From assembly GCA_024400505.1 (NCBI GenBank), contig JAKSMP010000026.1, positions 1 through 32,423 on the forward strand: 32,423 bases of DNA, given 5' to 3'. Within the stretch, counting starts at the first letter, position 1. Each line of letters opens with the position of its first letter. The position numbers were made by a program, and so were the translations under genes. The notes beneath the pieces were generated by a model. It ran no database searches, had not been told where the DNA came from, and worked only from the letters and a program-made list of their open reading frames with translations. Shown one piece after another: positions 15,929 to 24,968 of the stretch. This stretch comes from Bacteroidales bacterium (GTDB lineage Bacteria > Bacteroidota > Bacteroidia > Bacteroidales > P3).

Positions 15929-16263
15929 GGTTTTATTATTTTTTGATGATATTGGGTATTTTTGCATCGGCATGTAGTCAATTGTTATTGAAGAAAAGTG
16001 CCGATCAAGAACACAGGAATTTCATCCTTTCCATGCTCAATTGGAGGGTGATTTTTGCATATTCAATTTTAATGGGATCGATGGTTGTGAATATATTCGC
16101 AATGAGCAAAGGCGTTCACTTGAAGGATTTACCAATATTGGAAGCCCTAGGATACATTTTCGTTCCGATATTATCCTTTTTAGTATTAAAAGAACGAGCC
16201 ACCAAAAGAACCATTATCAGTATGGTTATCATCCTGGTGGGTATATACATCTTCTTTCAATAA
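15916..16263 (+). CDS. Four-helix EamA/SMR-type protein, ArnF-like flippase subunit
   Basis: A second 115-residue, four-helix protein (segments about 5-22, 37-58, 66-90 and 96-114), starting MEGLGFYYFLMILG. The end of helix 3 and the following loop contain VPILSFLVLKERATKR, a pattern common at this point in EamA/SMR proteins (a Glu after the Leu-rich helix). It is not a close copy of its partner, fitting a heterodimer of the ArnE-ArnF kind. It is the last gene of the first transcription unit of the cluster, and a separate promoter precedes the next gene. Confidence 0.77.
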   Translation: MEGLGFYYFLMILGIFASACSQLLLKKSADQEHRNFILSMLNWRVIFAYSILMGSMVVNIFAMSKGVHLKDLPILEALGYIFVPILSFLVLKERATKRTIISMVIILVGIYIFFQ

Positions 16264-16399
16264 TCTTTGAATAATAGGGGTTGCATAAGTGGTTTAGGGA
16301 TTACAGTTGGTACTTGCTCATGAAGAATACAATATGGGCAAAGTCTTCTAGGCTACAAATCGTTCAAGAACGTACATTTAGAAAGATGCATAAATGTTT

Positions 16400-16432
16400 T
16401 TTGCATAATCAAGAAAAATGTTGTATCTTTGC
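16400..16432 (+). promoter_or_regulatory. Promoter of the wecE-like gene
   Basis: TTTG at 16400-16403, a 20-bp spacer and TATCTTTGC at 16424-16432 match the Bacteroidota consensus fully. The start codon is 35 bp downstream. The surrounding 16264-16467 gap is otherwise AT-rich and holds nothing else I can identify. Confidence 0.8.
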
Positions 16433-16467
16433 AATTTTAATTTTTAGTAATTAATTGTAAAATATAT

Positions 16468-17604
16468 ATGGCATTGATTGACTTTAATCGTCCTTACCTT
16501 ACAGGAAAGGAAGCCCATTACATGTATCAAGCTGTGTTCAACAAGCGACTATCTGGTAATGGAATGTTCACCAAAAAGTGCCAACAGTTTTTTGAAGACA
16601 GATACGGTTTCAAAAAAGCTCTGTTAGTCACGTCTGGCACTGATGCACTTGAAATGTGTGCAATGCTATGCGAATTGAAACCGGGTGACGAAGTGATTGT
16701 GCCATCATACACGTTTGTGTCAACTGCACTTGCATTTATTCGCGAGGGAGCAAAGGTAATCTTTGCAGATTCCATGGAGGGGAACCCTAACATAGATGCA
16801 GAAAAATTGGAAAACCTAATCACTCCTCGCACCAAGGTGATTGTGCCGGTGCATTATGCTGGTGTGGCATGCGATATGGATGCCATATTGGATGTGGCCA
16901 ATAAGTATCATCTCATGGTGGTTGAGGATGCGGCTCAAGCTGTTGATTCCTATTATAAAGGTCGTCCACTCGGTTCTATAGGTCATCTTGGAGCATTCTC
17001 ATTCCATGAAACTAAAAATATCACAGCTGGAGGTGAAGGTGGCCTACTGGTCATCAATGAAGAACGCTTCCTTCGTCGAGCCGAGATATTATGGGAAAAA
17101 GGTACAAATCGTGCTGAGTTTTTCCGTGGTGCTGTGAACAAATATGGCTGGGTGGATACTGGTTCATCGTTCTTGCCTGCTGAGATAAATGCTGCATTCC
17201 TTTGGGCTCAGTTAGAGAACCTAGAAGAGGTCCAGAGCAAGCGTCGGGCTCTATGGGAAAGATATTATGCTGGATTGCAAGACTTGGGTGCAGAAGGCAA
17301 AATCAGCCTTCCTCAGGTGCCAGATTATGCTACCAACAATGGTCACATGTTCTATTTCGTATGCCGTAGTTTGGATGAACGCACATCGCTAATCAGGTAT
17401 TTAAAAGATAAAGAAATACAAGCTCCTTTCCATTATTTGGCACTGCATAAGAGCGATTACTATCTCGCAAACAATGCAGAGCGTCCGAACCTGCCAAACA
17501 CCGATAGGTACACTGATTGTCTTATTCGACTGCCAATGTTTTATGAACTACAATTCGAGGACGTTGACACAATTGTGAATGAAATAAGAATGTTTTTTAA
17601 TTAA
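16468..17604 (+). CDS. wecE: dTDP-4-amino-4,6-dideoxygalactose transaminase (WecE/RffA family)
   Basis: This 378-residue PLP enzyme of the DegT/DnrJ/EryC1 fold uses glutamate to aminate dTDP-4-keto-6-deoxyglucose, giving dTDP-Fuc4N. Long stretches match what I know of E. coli WecE: PSYTFVSTALAF (79-90), VIVPVHYAGVACDMD (124-138), VVEDAAQAV, FSFHETKNITAGGEGG with the PLP lysine Lys183, and EKGTNRAEFFRG followed by GSSFLPAEINAAFLWAQLE. The acetyltransferase WecD that follows this step in enterobacteria is not in the window. The gene has its own promoter and is followed after 15 bp by the GT-C-like gene. Confidence 0.93.
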   Translation: MALIDFNRPYLTGKEAHYMYQAVFNKRLSGNGMFTKKCQQFFEDRYGFKKALLVTSGTDALEMCAMLCELKPGDEVIVPSYTFVSTALAFIREGAKVIFADSMEGNPNIDAEKLENLITPRTKVIVPVHYAGVACDMDAILDVANKYHLMVVEDAAQAVDSYYKGRPLGSIGHLGAFSFHETKNITAGGEGGLLVINEERFLRRAEILWEKGTNRAEFFRGAVNKYGWVDTGSSFLPAEINAAFLWAQLENLEEVQSKRRALWERYYAGLQDLGAEGKISLPQVPDYATNNGHMFYFVCRSLDERTSLIRYLKDKEIQAPFHYLALHKSDYYLANNAERPNLPNTDRYTDCLIRLPMFYELQFEDVDTIVNEIRMFFN

Positions 17605-17619
17605 ACCAAATTTGATATT

Positions 17620-19491
17620 ATGGACAAATTGAAAAGTAAGATATGGCTTAAGTTGGCAGGAATGGTGTCGCTAATGGTTGCTATATGCATTTCTGCGGCT
17701 AACTATTTCTATGGCTTTGATTATGCCGATGCCTTCTATCATGGATGTAATTTCCTATATTCCGGTAAAACCGATATTTTCCTTCCCTTGACTCAAGCCT
17801 GCTACAAGTTAACCTACAATCTCTTTGGTGACTATACAATCGGCTATCGATTGGTCAATTGGTTTATTTATCTCCTAGGTTTTTTGTTGTCCTTCGTTTT
17901 GCTATGTGGCAAAGATGCAAAAGACAAACCTTTGATGGTTCTGCTGCTCTCGGCATCGGTGGTATTCATGCCTTTGACCAACACCACTTCTTTCTGTGGC
18001 AATAGTCTCACGTCACTCTTTGCATTGCTTATTTTTGTTGCTATCATCAAGTTGTCAGAGGGAAAGCAATATTGGTACTTTTTACTTGCTATTTTCTTGA
18101 TTTTAGCACCTCTTTCAAGATTCCCCAATATCGTTTTTTACCCTGCCGTGTTGGCCATGGGTATGCTTATGTTGCCGCGTAGAGATTATCTCAAATTGAT
18201 TGCCTCTTTGTCGGTTTCCATTTTGCTGTACTTAGTGGTAAACATGATTCTCTTTGGCGGTATAAATGGTTTCTTCTCTGCCATTGTGGATAGGTGGAAC
18301 AATGAAAATTCCTCCACTGCAGCAAATCATTCTATATCATCGCTGATAGTCGTTTATATTGCCTGGCTCAAAGATATTATGAGCTATGTCAAAGTGATCG
18401 GTTTTATTACCATCATACCGTTGGCCTTCAGTCTTTTCAAAAGCAAGTGGCTGCGCTATGCAGGCGTGGCTGCCTATGCTATTTGCCAATTGGGTTTTGT
18501 TGTGATGCGCTTGCGTGGGGCTGTTGATGAAAGTCACTTTGTTCTAGTTTTTCTCTATGCAAACATCTTTGTAGTCACATTTGCACTTAGCCTTCGTTCG
18601 CTGATAAAGCACAATTGGAAAGAGTTCTTCCTATATGTTGCCTCATTCCTATTTACGATATGTGCTACTGCTGGCTCAGATTGGGCATTCCAATTATGGG
18701 GTGGCGCGATTTTCGGTCTCATTCCTTGGTTGGCCATGAACACCATAAAAGCAGTCCGAGATGATTCTTCAACGGAAAGATTGCTCGTAATATGCGGTGT
18801 TGTGCTATTCTTTGTTTCAGCTTTCTTTTATGTGAGAAATGGCATGACTCCCATCGGTTTGATGTTGATGTCCGTAACACTGATTGCCGCTTGTTTTGCC
18901 GATAGAGTCAAGCTCGGCAGCAAATTGTTGTCTTGTCAACAAACCCATACTCCTGCAATGGTTGGATATGTTGCTGCTTTACTAGTTGTCGGGGTTGGTG
19001 TGGCCATTCACAAACAGTCTAAGTTAACCTTTGCAAGTTTTCCCATGAAAGATATGAATTCATCTTTCAATGTGCCCATGAACAAATGGATGCGTACCAG
19101 TTCTGATTCACAGGCTTTTGTTGATGAGGTACTGCGTAATTATGATAACGATATACAGAATAATAAAGTTATATTTTTCGGATTTGCATCAAACTTCTTT
19201 GGGTACTATACTCATGTGGGAATGATTGAAGGTGTTGACTTCACCTGCGAATCATCCGAGCGCAATATGTCTTTGGTTGAACAAGCTTTGGTTGATAGAC
19301 CTATCATGTATTTGATACCTGAGGCTCCAGATACATCTTTGTGGTCCACTCTTGAAGATTACACCGTCCTCGATTCTATCATGGATGCCCATCACTATAA
19401 GAAAGTAGTTGATGATCGGTTCAAGTATGCGCGTTATTATCCCATGCAAGAAGTGTCGGACGAACAGCAATCCCTTCCAATTAGTGAATAA
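17620..19491 (+). CDS. Multi-span membrane protein, probable GT-C glycosyltransferase
   Basis: This 623-residue protein has about 11-13 hydrophobic helices through residue ~475 and a soluble C-terminal domain of ~145 residues. The first loop, right after helix 1, carries acidic residues in YGFDYADAFYHG (Asp34, Asp37). The segment LPLTQACYKLTYNLFGDYTIGYRLVNW after it resembles the loop/helix-2 region of GT-C enzymes of the ArnT/PMT type, which take sugar from a polyprenyl phosphate on the outer face of the inner membrane. No close named family is recognised. It starts 15 bp after wecE, which supports a role in the same pathway: the final transfer step to an envelope acceptor. A polymerase or ligase is an alternative. 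Confidence 0.65.
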   Translation: MDKLKSKIWLKLAGMVSLMVAICISAANYFYGFDYADAFYHGCNFLYSGKTDIFLPLTQACYKLTYNLFGDYTIGYRLVNWFIYLLGFLLSFVLLCGKDAKDKPLMVLLLSASVVFMPLTNTTSFCGNSLTSLFALLIFVAIIKLSEGKQYWYFLLAIFLILAPLSRFPNIVFYPAVLAMGMLMLPRRDYLKLIASLSVSILLYLVVNMILFGGINGFFSAIVDRWNNENSSTAANHSISSLIVVYIAWLKDIMSYVKVIGFITIIPLAFSLFKSKWLRYAGVAAYAICQLGFVVMRLRGAVDESHFVLVFLYANIFVVTFALSLRSLIKHNWKEFFLYVASFLFTICATAGSDWAFQLWGGAIFGLIPWLAMNTIKAVRDDSSTERLLVICGVVLFFVSAFFYVRNGMTPIGLMLMSVTLIAACFADRVKLGSKLLSCQQTHTPAMVGYVAALLVVGVGVAIHKQSKLTFASFPMKDMNSSFNVPMNKWMRTSSDSQAFVDEVLRNYDNDIQNNKVIFFGFASNFFGYYTHVGMIEGVDFTCESSERNMSLVEQALVDRPIMYLIPEAPDTSLWSTLEDYTVLDSIMDAHHYKKVVDDRFKYARYYPMQEVSDEQQSLPISE

Positions 19492-19618
19492 TAATTTTTT
19501 TACAAGTATCGTTAAGGGCTATTCACGCATTGACTGGAGGAAATACAATTAACCTTATATAAGACTAAGATATACGGAAACAACGACAGTCATCCCGAAT
19601 AATAATGCCCCAGATCCT

Positions 19619-22600
19619 TTGAATGGTCAGGGCTCCAAACGCAAACGTAAGTATCTATTTCGTAGATTGCTTGGGTTTGTGTTTGTGGGTTTGTATTTAA
19701 TCATAGCACTACTCAATACCACAGTATTTCAATCCTATTTGGGTGCTGCAGCAAGTGCGTATTTCTCCAAGGAATGGGGCGGAAAGGTGCGTATAGGAGC
19801 CCTCCATTTCAGCCCTATCAGCCATGTGATACTTGATAAAATCGAGCTCATTTCCCCAACCAACGACACAATCTATATGGGAGATCGTATCTCGTGTTCT
19901 TTCAAGCGGTTCCCATTCCATTCTGGCCATCTGGATTTTGACCGAGTGCGTCTGCGCAATGGTCGATTCCATTTTGCATCATACCGATATCCTTCTGGTA
20001 AATCTGGCATCAATCTCGACTATATTATTAAATATTTCGCACCTAAAGAACCTAGACCTCACAAAGAGCCTAGTGCCCCATTTGAAGTGACCGTTGGTGA
20101 ATTGCGTTTGCGCAATGTGGACTATGCTATGGATCTTCCAGAACACAGTGATTCTCCACAGCATCAGTATGGTGTTGAGATTCCTCACATGCGATTTATT
20201 GGCACTACAGCCCATTTCCGAAAGGTACGCGTAATTAATGATAGTATTGCAGCGCGTATCATTTCTTTCTCAACTACCGAGATTTCTGGTCAGCATGTGG
20301 TTGATCTTTCTGCAGACGTAATGGTATCACCCCATGTGATTCGAGCTACAAACCTCGACTTGCAAACCGACGACAGTCGCTTGTTCGCAGATGCCGAGAT
20401 GCGTTTCCGGGGGTGGAAATCGATGGGCGATTATTGTAATAATGTGATGCATAGCCTTGTCTTGAAAGAAGGCACAGAGGTAAATATCCGCGATGCAGCA
20501 TTTTGGGCTCCAGCGCTGTGGGGCGTGAATTGCAAGTTTGCCCTCCAAGGACGGGCCTATGGACCCATTGCCGACCTTCATGCCGATAATCTACAAGTGG
20601 CATTTGGCGATACTAGTTCGTTCCAAGTGAATGCCGCAATCAAAGGTTTGCCTCAGATCCACGATACCTATATTGATGCCAATATACAACAGTTCCACAC
20701 TACCTACGATGATTTGATGGCTGTGCAACATCCCGAGCGTATCAAAATCATCTTGCCAGGAATGCTCAAACAAATGGAGTCAATTGATATTGATGCTGCT
20801 GTTCGTGGCGGATTGTCCAATTGCGAAGCTAATTTCGCCATCAATTCGCTCATTGGTGACCTTGAAGGCCAGGCTCAGCTCTTCTATGATACAACGCAAC
20901 ATGATTTCACATACGTAGGAGATCTTGATTCTCGCAGCATAGGCATTCGTGCCATTATTCCAAATGAATGGGTGTCACGCACAGGATTGCACATCACTTT
21001 CCAAGGGGTGGGCTTCGATCCTCAGACAATGGAAGCATCGCTTGAAGGTCGATTGTACAATACGCAGTTCAAAAACCGCAACCTTGACCGTACTACTATT
21101 TCGGCCGACTTGTCGCATCAGATTCTTTCGGCCGATATTCAGCTAAAAGACTCTCTCATAGGACTCAACCTAGATGCTTCGGCCAATTTGGCTGACCAAT
21201 CATATTCTGCCGATCTCTATATATCTGATGCCCATCTCACCGACCTTAACCTCATCCAGGCAGATTCTGCTATCCGCATCTCTACTCACCTTAATGCTAA
21301 TGTGCAGGGCACTAAGTTGGAGGATCTAATAGGTAATCTTTCTCTTGCAAACACCCAGCTTCATCTAGGTCAGCGCCATGTGTTGATGAACAATTTGACG
21401 GTGTCATCAGAAGAAAAAGGAGGATATAAAGATCTCTCGCTCGACTGTGATTGGATGACGCTTGGCATCAGGGGGTATCTTCAATATACCGATATTTCGT
21501 TGTTGATTCGTGATTTTTGCGATCGATATTTGCCCACCTATTACAACCCATTCCTCCACAAAGACTCGGTAGATATGACTTCGCTTTATCAAGACAATTT
21601 TGATATTGACTTTGTGTGGAACGATGAAAGCAACTCTTTCTCTCAAATCCTACCTTCGCTCGACATTGCCAAAGGCACCACATTCCACGGCAGCTATAAT
21701 TATGGCGAAGCCCTGAAAATGGTATTTCGTTCCAATCAGTTAAAATACAAGAATATTTTATTGAGTGATGTGGGGTTCAATAGTAGTACTTTGGGCGACA
21801 ACTATCAGTTCCGTATCCATGCAGCCAACCTTTCGTTGAACGATAATCCTCTCATGGAAAATCTCCACATCACGGCTGGCATGAGCCAGCAAATCTCCAC
21901 ACTAGGGCTCACGTGGGATGACAATGACAAACAGGAACTCAACGAAGGCAACCTGGAATTTTTCTTGGCATCTAGCTCCTCCGACAACAAGTTGATGATC
22001 ACTCGCCCCTCGTTTTACGCTATGGGGCAACAGTGGACCCTCATTTGCCCTCAAGGCATACTCTTCAATAACGAACGCCTGAAAATTGACAATCTCAAGA
22101 TTTATGGCCTTGGACAGTCCGTCACCATCAAAGCGCTGATGGCTGGCAAAGAAGATGATTTTGTAAAAGCTGCATTCGACGACCTTGTGCTCGATCGTAT
22201 CTGTAGCATTCTCATACCCGAAAAGATCCTGTCTGTCCAAGGTTCTCTTGATGGCCTTTTCTCTGTTAAAGGCCTGCACGATGTAACCCATTTTGATGCA
22301 GATTTAGTAATCGAAGATTGTAATATCAATGGTCAGCCAGCAGGTGAGGTACGTGTCAATTCTAATTATAAGTTAGAAGAACGAACCCTATATCTCGACC
22401 TAGTTTCTCTGCATGAAGGAGATGGGCATTCTCATCGTCCATTGGATGTGCACGGCTCTGTGCTCATGACGCCTGGCGATCCCACCCTTGACATGCACGC
22501 CACCTTCGACCATGTGGCGCTTGAAACACTTGGACCGGCAGTTTCGGCCATATCATCTCGCATTAATGGCAACCTTAGTGGCCAGCTCATAGCACACGGC

Positions 22601-24070
22601 ACTCTCTCCAATCCCAGTTTCAATGGTTCGCTCATCCTCAACGATGGTCTGATGCAGCTCACTCCCACAGGTGTGACATATTATTTCAACGATGGGTTTA
22701 CGATCGCCAACAATACTCTTCGGTTGGATGGTTTTAGCATACGCGATAGAATGGATAATCTGCTCACCGCAGATGGCACAGTGTCGCTATCTGGTGGCAA
22801 CGTGATTCTTGATCTCAATATCTTCTCACCTCGCATCCTTGCTCTGGATAAGTCTTATTCTACCGATGCCAATTTCTATGGTAAACTTATAGCCTCAGTG
22901 CAGGGTACCATTCGTGGCAGTATAGATGATATTAATATTTCAGCAAATGCCTCCACTCTCAGTGGTAGCGAATTATTCGTTCCTTTGGACAATAAAAAGC
23001 AGGTTTCTGAGAATGAGTATATCACTTTCGTTTCACCTGCTTATTCTCCTCGTCCAGCCACCACTACCAATCGTTTGCAGTCATCGGCGTCGGCACTCGA
23101 CTTATTGCTCAACCTTCATGTCACTCCTGGCATGAAGATACACTTGCCCATGGATTTCGATCAGTTGGGAGCCAATGTTACAGCAGTGGGTCGCGGAGAT
23201 GTACAACTTACCTTAGATGCCAACGGCACACCCAATATATTGGGTGACTATGAGTTCACATCGGGGCAGTTCTCCCTTTCTCTCATGCAACTCCTTAGCA
23301 GGAATTTCACAATCGAAGAGGGCAGCACGCTGAATTTTCCGGGTGACATCAACGATGCTCGATTCAATATCAATGCAGTGTATAACCTCCGTGCCAATCT
23401 GGCTTCTCTCATGAACAATAGTGTCGCCACTACCACCAATGATTCCTATGTCCAAGTGCAGAATGTTATAAAACTTGCTGGCACAATGACCGATCCCACC
23501 ATCAAATTCGACATTCGTCTGCCCAATGCCGAGCAGAGTGTCACCGAGCAAGTGTTCTCCTATATCGATCGCAATAGTGAGCGTGACATGCTCAACCAAT
23601 CACTCTCGCTCCTCATCCTTGGTCAGTTTGCATCTGCGGGTTCTTCGGTTGACAACCCTGCTGAAGGTATCAACAGTGTGGGCATCTTGGCCAACACGGC
23701 TGGCAACATCCTCACTAGTATGGTGAAAGTAGTAGATGTCGATGTCAAGTACCAAGCCGCCACCAGTAGCGCGCAAGGACAGGTGGATGTGGGCATTTCC
23801 AAGCGTTGGAATAAATTCTATTTCGAGTCCACATTTGGCTATGGCACCACCACCGATCAAATGGATATCAATCAAAACAATACCCTCGTGGGAGATGTCG
23901 AAATTGGCTATAAGATGAATCCTTATTTCAATTTCTATGGGTTCCACCGAACCAACACTAGCTACTATACTCGCACCGAATTGCCCTACAAGCAAGGTGT
24001 GGGTGTAAAACTTACCAAGGATTTCGATTCCTTCCTTGATCTCATACCTTGGATCCGCAAGAAAGAATAA
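19619..24070 (+). CDS. tamB: Translocation/assembly module TamB-like protein
   Basis: This 1483-residue protein has a basic N-terminus (KRKRKYLFRR), one membrane helix (about 15-35), then a very long run of beta-strands typical of the AsmA/TamB bridge-like lipid-transport fold. The last ~400 residues match the TamB (DUF490) domain, including the repeated gly/asn-rich strands, GDYEFTSGQFSLSLMQLLSRNFTIEEGSTLNF and a C-terminal segment ending LIPWIRKKE. It probably spans the periplasm and acts in outer-membrane lipid or protein assembly. There is no in-frame ATG between the upstream stop (19550) and residue ~75. The first plausible start is TTG at 19619. An out-of-frame ATG (19605) is closed at once by TGA, so a frameshift or sequence error near the start is possible. 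Confidence 0.88.
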   Translation: MNGQGSKRKRKYLFRRLLGFVFVGLYLIIALLNTTVFQSYLGAAASAYFSKEWGGKVRIGALHFSPISHVILDKIELISPTNDTIYMGDRISCSFKRFPFHSGHLDFDRVRLRNGRFHFASYRYPSGKSGINLDYIIKYFAPKEPRPHKEPSAPFEVTVGELRLRNVDYAMDLPEHSDSPQHQYGVEIPHMRFIGTTAHFRKVRVINDSIAARIISFSTTEISGQHVVDLSADVMVSPHVIRATNLDLQTDDSRLFADAEMRFRGWKSMGDYCNNVMHSLVLKEGTEVNIRDAAFWAPALWGVNCKFALQGRAYGPIADLHADNLQVAFGDTSSFQVNAAIKGLPQIHDTYIDANIQQFHTTYDDLMAVQHPERIKIILPGMLKQMESIDIDAAVRGGLSNCEANFAINSLIGDLEGQAQLFYDTTQHDFTYVGDLDSRSIGIRAIIPNEWVSRTGLHITFQGVGFDPQTMEASLEGRLYNTQFKNRNLDRTTISADLSHQILSADIQLKDSLIGLNLDASANLADQSYSADLYISDAHLTDLNLIQADSAIRISTHLNANVQGTKLEDLIGNLSLANTQLHLGQRHVLMNNLTVSSEEKGGYKDLSLDCDWMTLGIRGYLQYTDISLLIRDFCDRYLPTYYNPFLHKDSVDMTSLYQDNFDIDFVWNDESNSFSQILPSLDIAKGTTFHGSYNYGEALKMVFRSNQLKYKNILLSDVGFNSSTLGDNYQFRIHAANLSLNDNPLMENLHITAGMSQQISTLGLTWDDNDKQELNEGNLEFFLASSSSDNKLMITRPSFYAMGQQWTLICPQGILFNNERLKIDNLKIYGLGQSVTIKALMAGKEDDFVKAAFDDLVLDRICSILIPEKILSVQGSLDGLFSVKGLHDVTHFDADLVIEDCNINGQPAGEVRVNSNYKLEERTLYLDLVSLHEGDGHSHRPLDVHGSVLMTPGDPTLDMHATFDHVALETLGPAVSAISSRINGNLSGQLIAHGTLSNPSFNGSLILNDGLMQLTPTGVTYYFNDGFTIANNTLRLDGFSIRDRMDNLLTADGTVSLSGGNVILDLNIFSPRILALDKSYSTDANFYGKLIASVQGTIRGSIDDINISANASTLSGSELFVPLDNKKQVSENEYITFVSPAYSPRPATTTNRLQSSASALDLLLNLHVTPGMKIHLPMDFDQLGANVTAVGRGDVQLTLDANGTPNILGDYEFTSGQFSLSLMQLLSRNFTIEEGSTLNFPGDINDARFNINAVYNLRANLASLMNNSVATTTNDSYVQVQNVIKLAGTMTDPTIKFDIRLPNAEQSVTEQVFSYIDRNSERDMLNQSLSLLILGQFASAGSSVDNPAEGINSVGILANTAGNILTSMVKVVDVDVKYQAATSSAQGQVDVGISKRWNKFYFESTFGYGTTTDQMDINQNNTLVGDVEIGYKMNPYFNFYGFHRTNTSYYTRTELPYKQGVGVKLTKDFDSFLDLIPWIRKKE

Positions 24071-24075
24071 CTACC

Positions 24076-24921
24076 ATGAAACTCAATAAATCTTTTTATA
24101 CACTCAAAAATAATCTATTTTTCTGTATAGCAGCGCCGGTATTCCTTATACTTTTTGTGGTAATCTATAATCCGACGTTCATCTTCGATAGTGATTGGAT
24201 CAGCGGTTGGGGGCCAAAAGCCAGTTTTTGCCTCCCCATTGTGGCAGCCATTGAGTTGGTAGCGCTCCTTGTGAGCCGAGGTTTGATTTGTTTTCTGCCC
24301 AGCTTCCATTCGCTCAACCGCGCAGAGTATCTGGTGTGGCTGATAGCCGAGTTTGTGGTGTCGTGCCTTTTTGTGAGTCTGTTCCTCGCGCTCTATTTTC
24401 ATATTAGCTATTTTTCAGTTGTACCCAAGGTCCTTTTGGTGGGGTTGTGCCTCAACATCATTCCTTACACCCTTTATCTGCTCATCCTCACGCTTCACGT
24501 TTGCAACCATCGCATTGCCCAAGCCAATATGCATATAGCCTCTCTCTCTAAGGCTGCTGATCGCTCCGAGCCTGCCATGGTGCGATTCAATGATGATAAA
24601 GGCAATCTCAAATTGGTGGTGAATGCCTCCCGAGTACTGTATATTGAATCCGGTGGCAACTATGTAACCATCGTCTATGACGACAATTCCAGCGTTGTGC
24701 GCAACACAATTCGCAATTCGCTAAAAGCCATTGAGGATATTTGCAGTGCCAGCGGCCTTGTTCGCTGCCATCGTTCTTATTTCGTCAATCTCAGTCGAAT
24801 CAAAGTTATCAGTCGTGGGTCAGAGGGTGTGTTTGCCGAGATGGACTCCGACCGAGTGCCACGCATCCCTGTTTCTAAAACCTATGCTCCGGGGCTGTTG
24901 CAACTATTTTCCGAGGCCTGA
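24076..24921 (+). CDS. Membrane-anchored LytTR-family transcriptional regulator
   Basis: This 281-residue protein has four membrane helices (about 13-32, 50-74, 85-108 and 115-140) followed by a short linker and a C-terminal LytTR DNA-binding domain (about 178-275). The LytTR signature is clear: VLYIESGGNYVTIVY, LVRCHRSYFVNLSRIKVI and IPVSKTY. There is no receiver domain and no phospho-acceptor Asp, so signalling would go directly from membrane to DNA. This architecture is known in Bacteroidetes. The ATG at 24076 lies 5 bp after the tamB stop, so the two genes are likely co-transcribed; the ligand and targets are unknown. Confidence 0.88.
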   Translation: MKLNKSFYTLKNNLFFCIAAPVFLILFVVIYNPTFIFDSDWISGWGPKASFCLPIVAAIELVALLVSRGLICFLPSFHSLNRAEYLVWLIAEFVVSCLFVSLFLALYFHISYFSVVPKVLLVGLCLNIIPYTLYLLILTLHVCNHRIAQANMHIASLSKAADRSEPAMVRFNDDKGNLKLVVNASRVLYIESGGNYVTIVYDDNSSVVRNTIRNSLKAIEDICSASGLVRCHRSYFVNLSRIKVISRGSEGVFAEMDSDRVPRIPVSKTYAPGLLQLFSEA

Positions 24922-24968
24922 CCCTATCCGTCTGTGACATTAATATTATTGTATAATTAGCATTCCTT

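Noticed and set aside
15581..16263. Drug-efflux SMR pair as the function of the two four-helix proteins.
   Set aside because: Overlap with a GtrB/ArnC-type transferase gene and the WecE context favour a sugar-lipid flippase; efflux remains possible.
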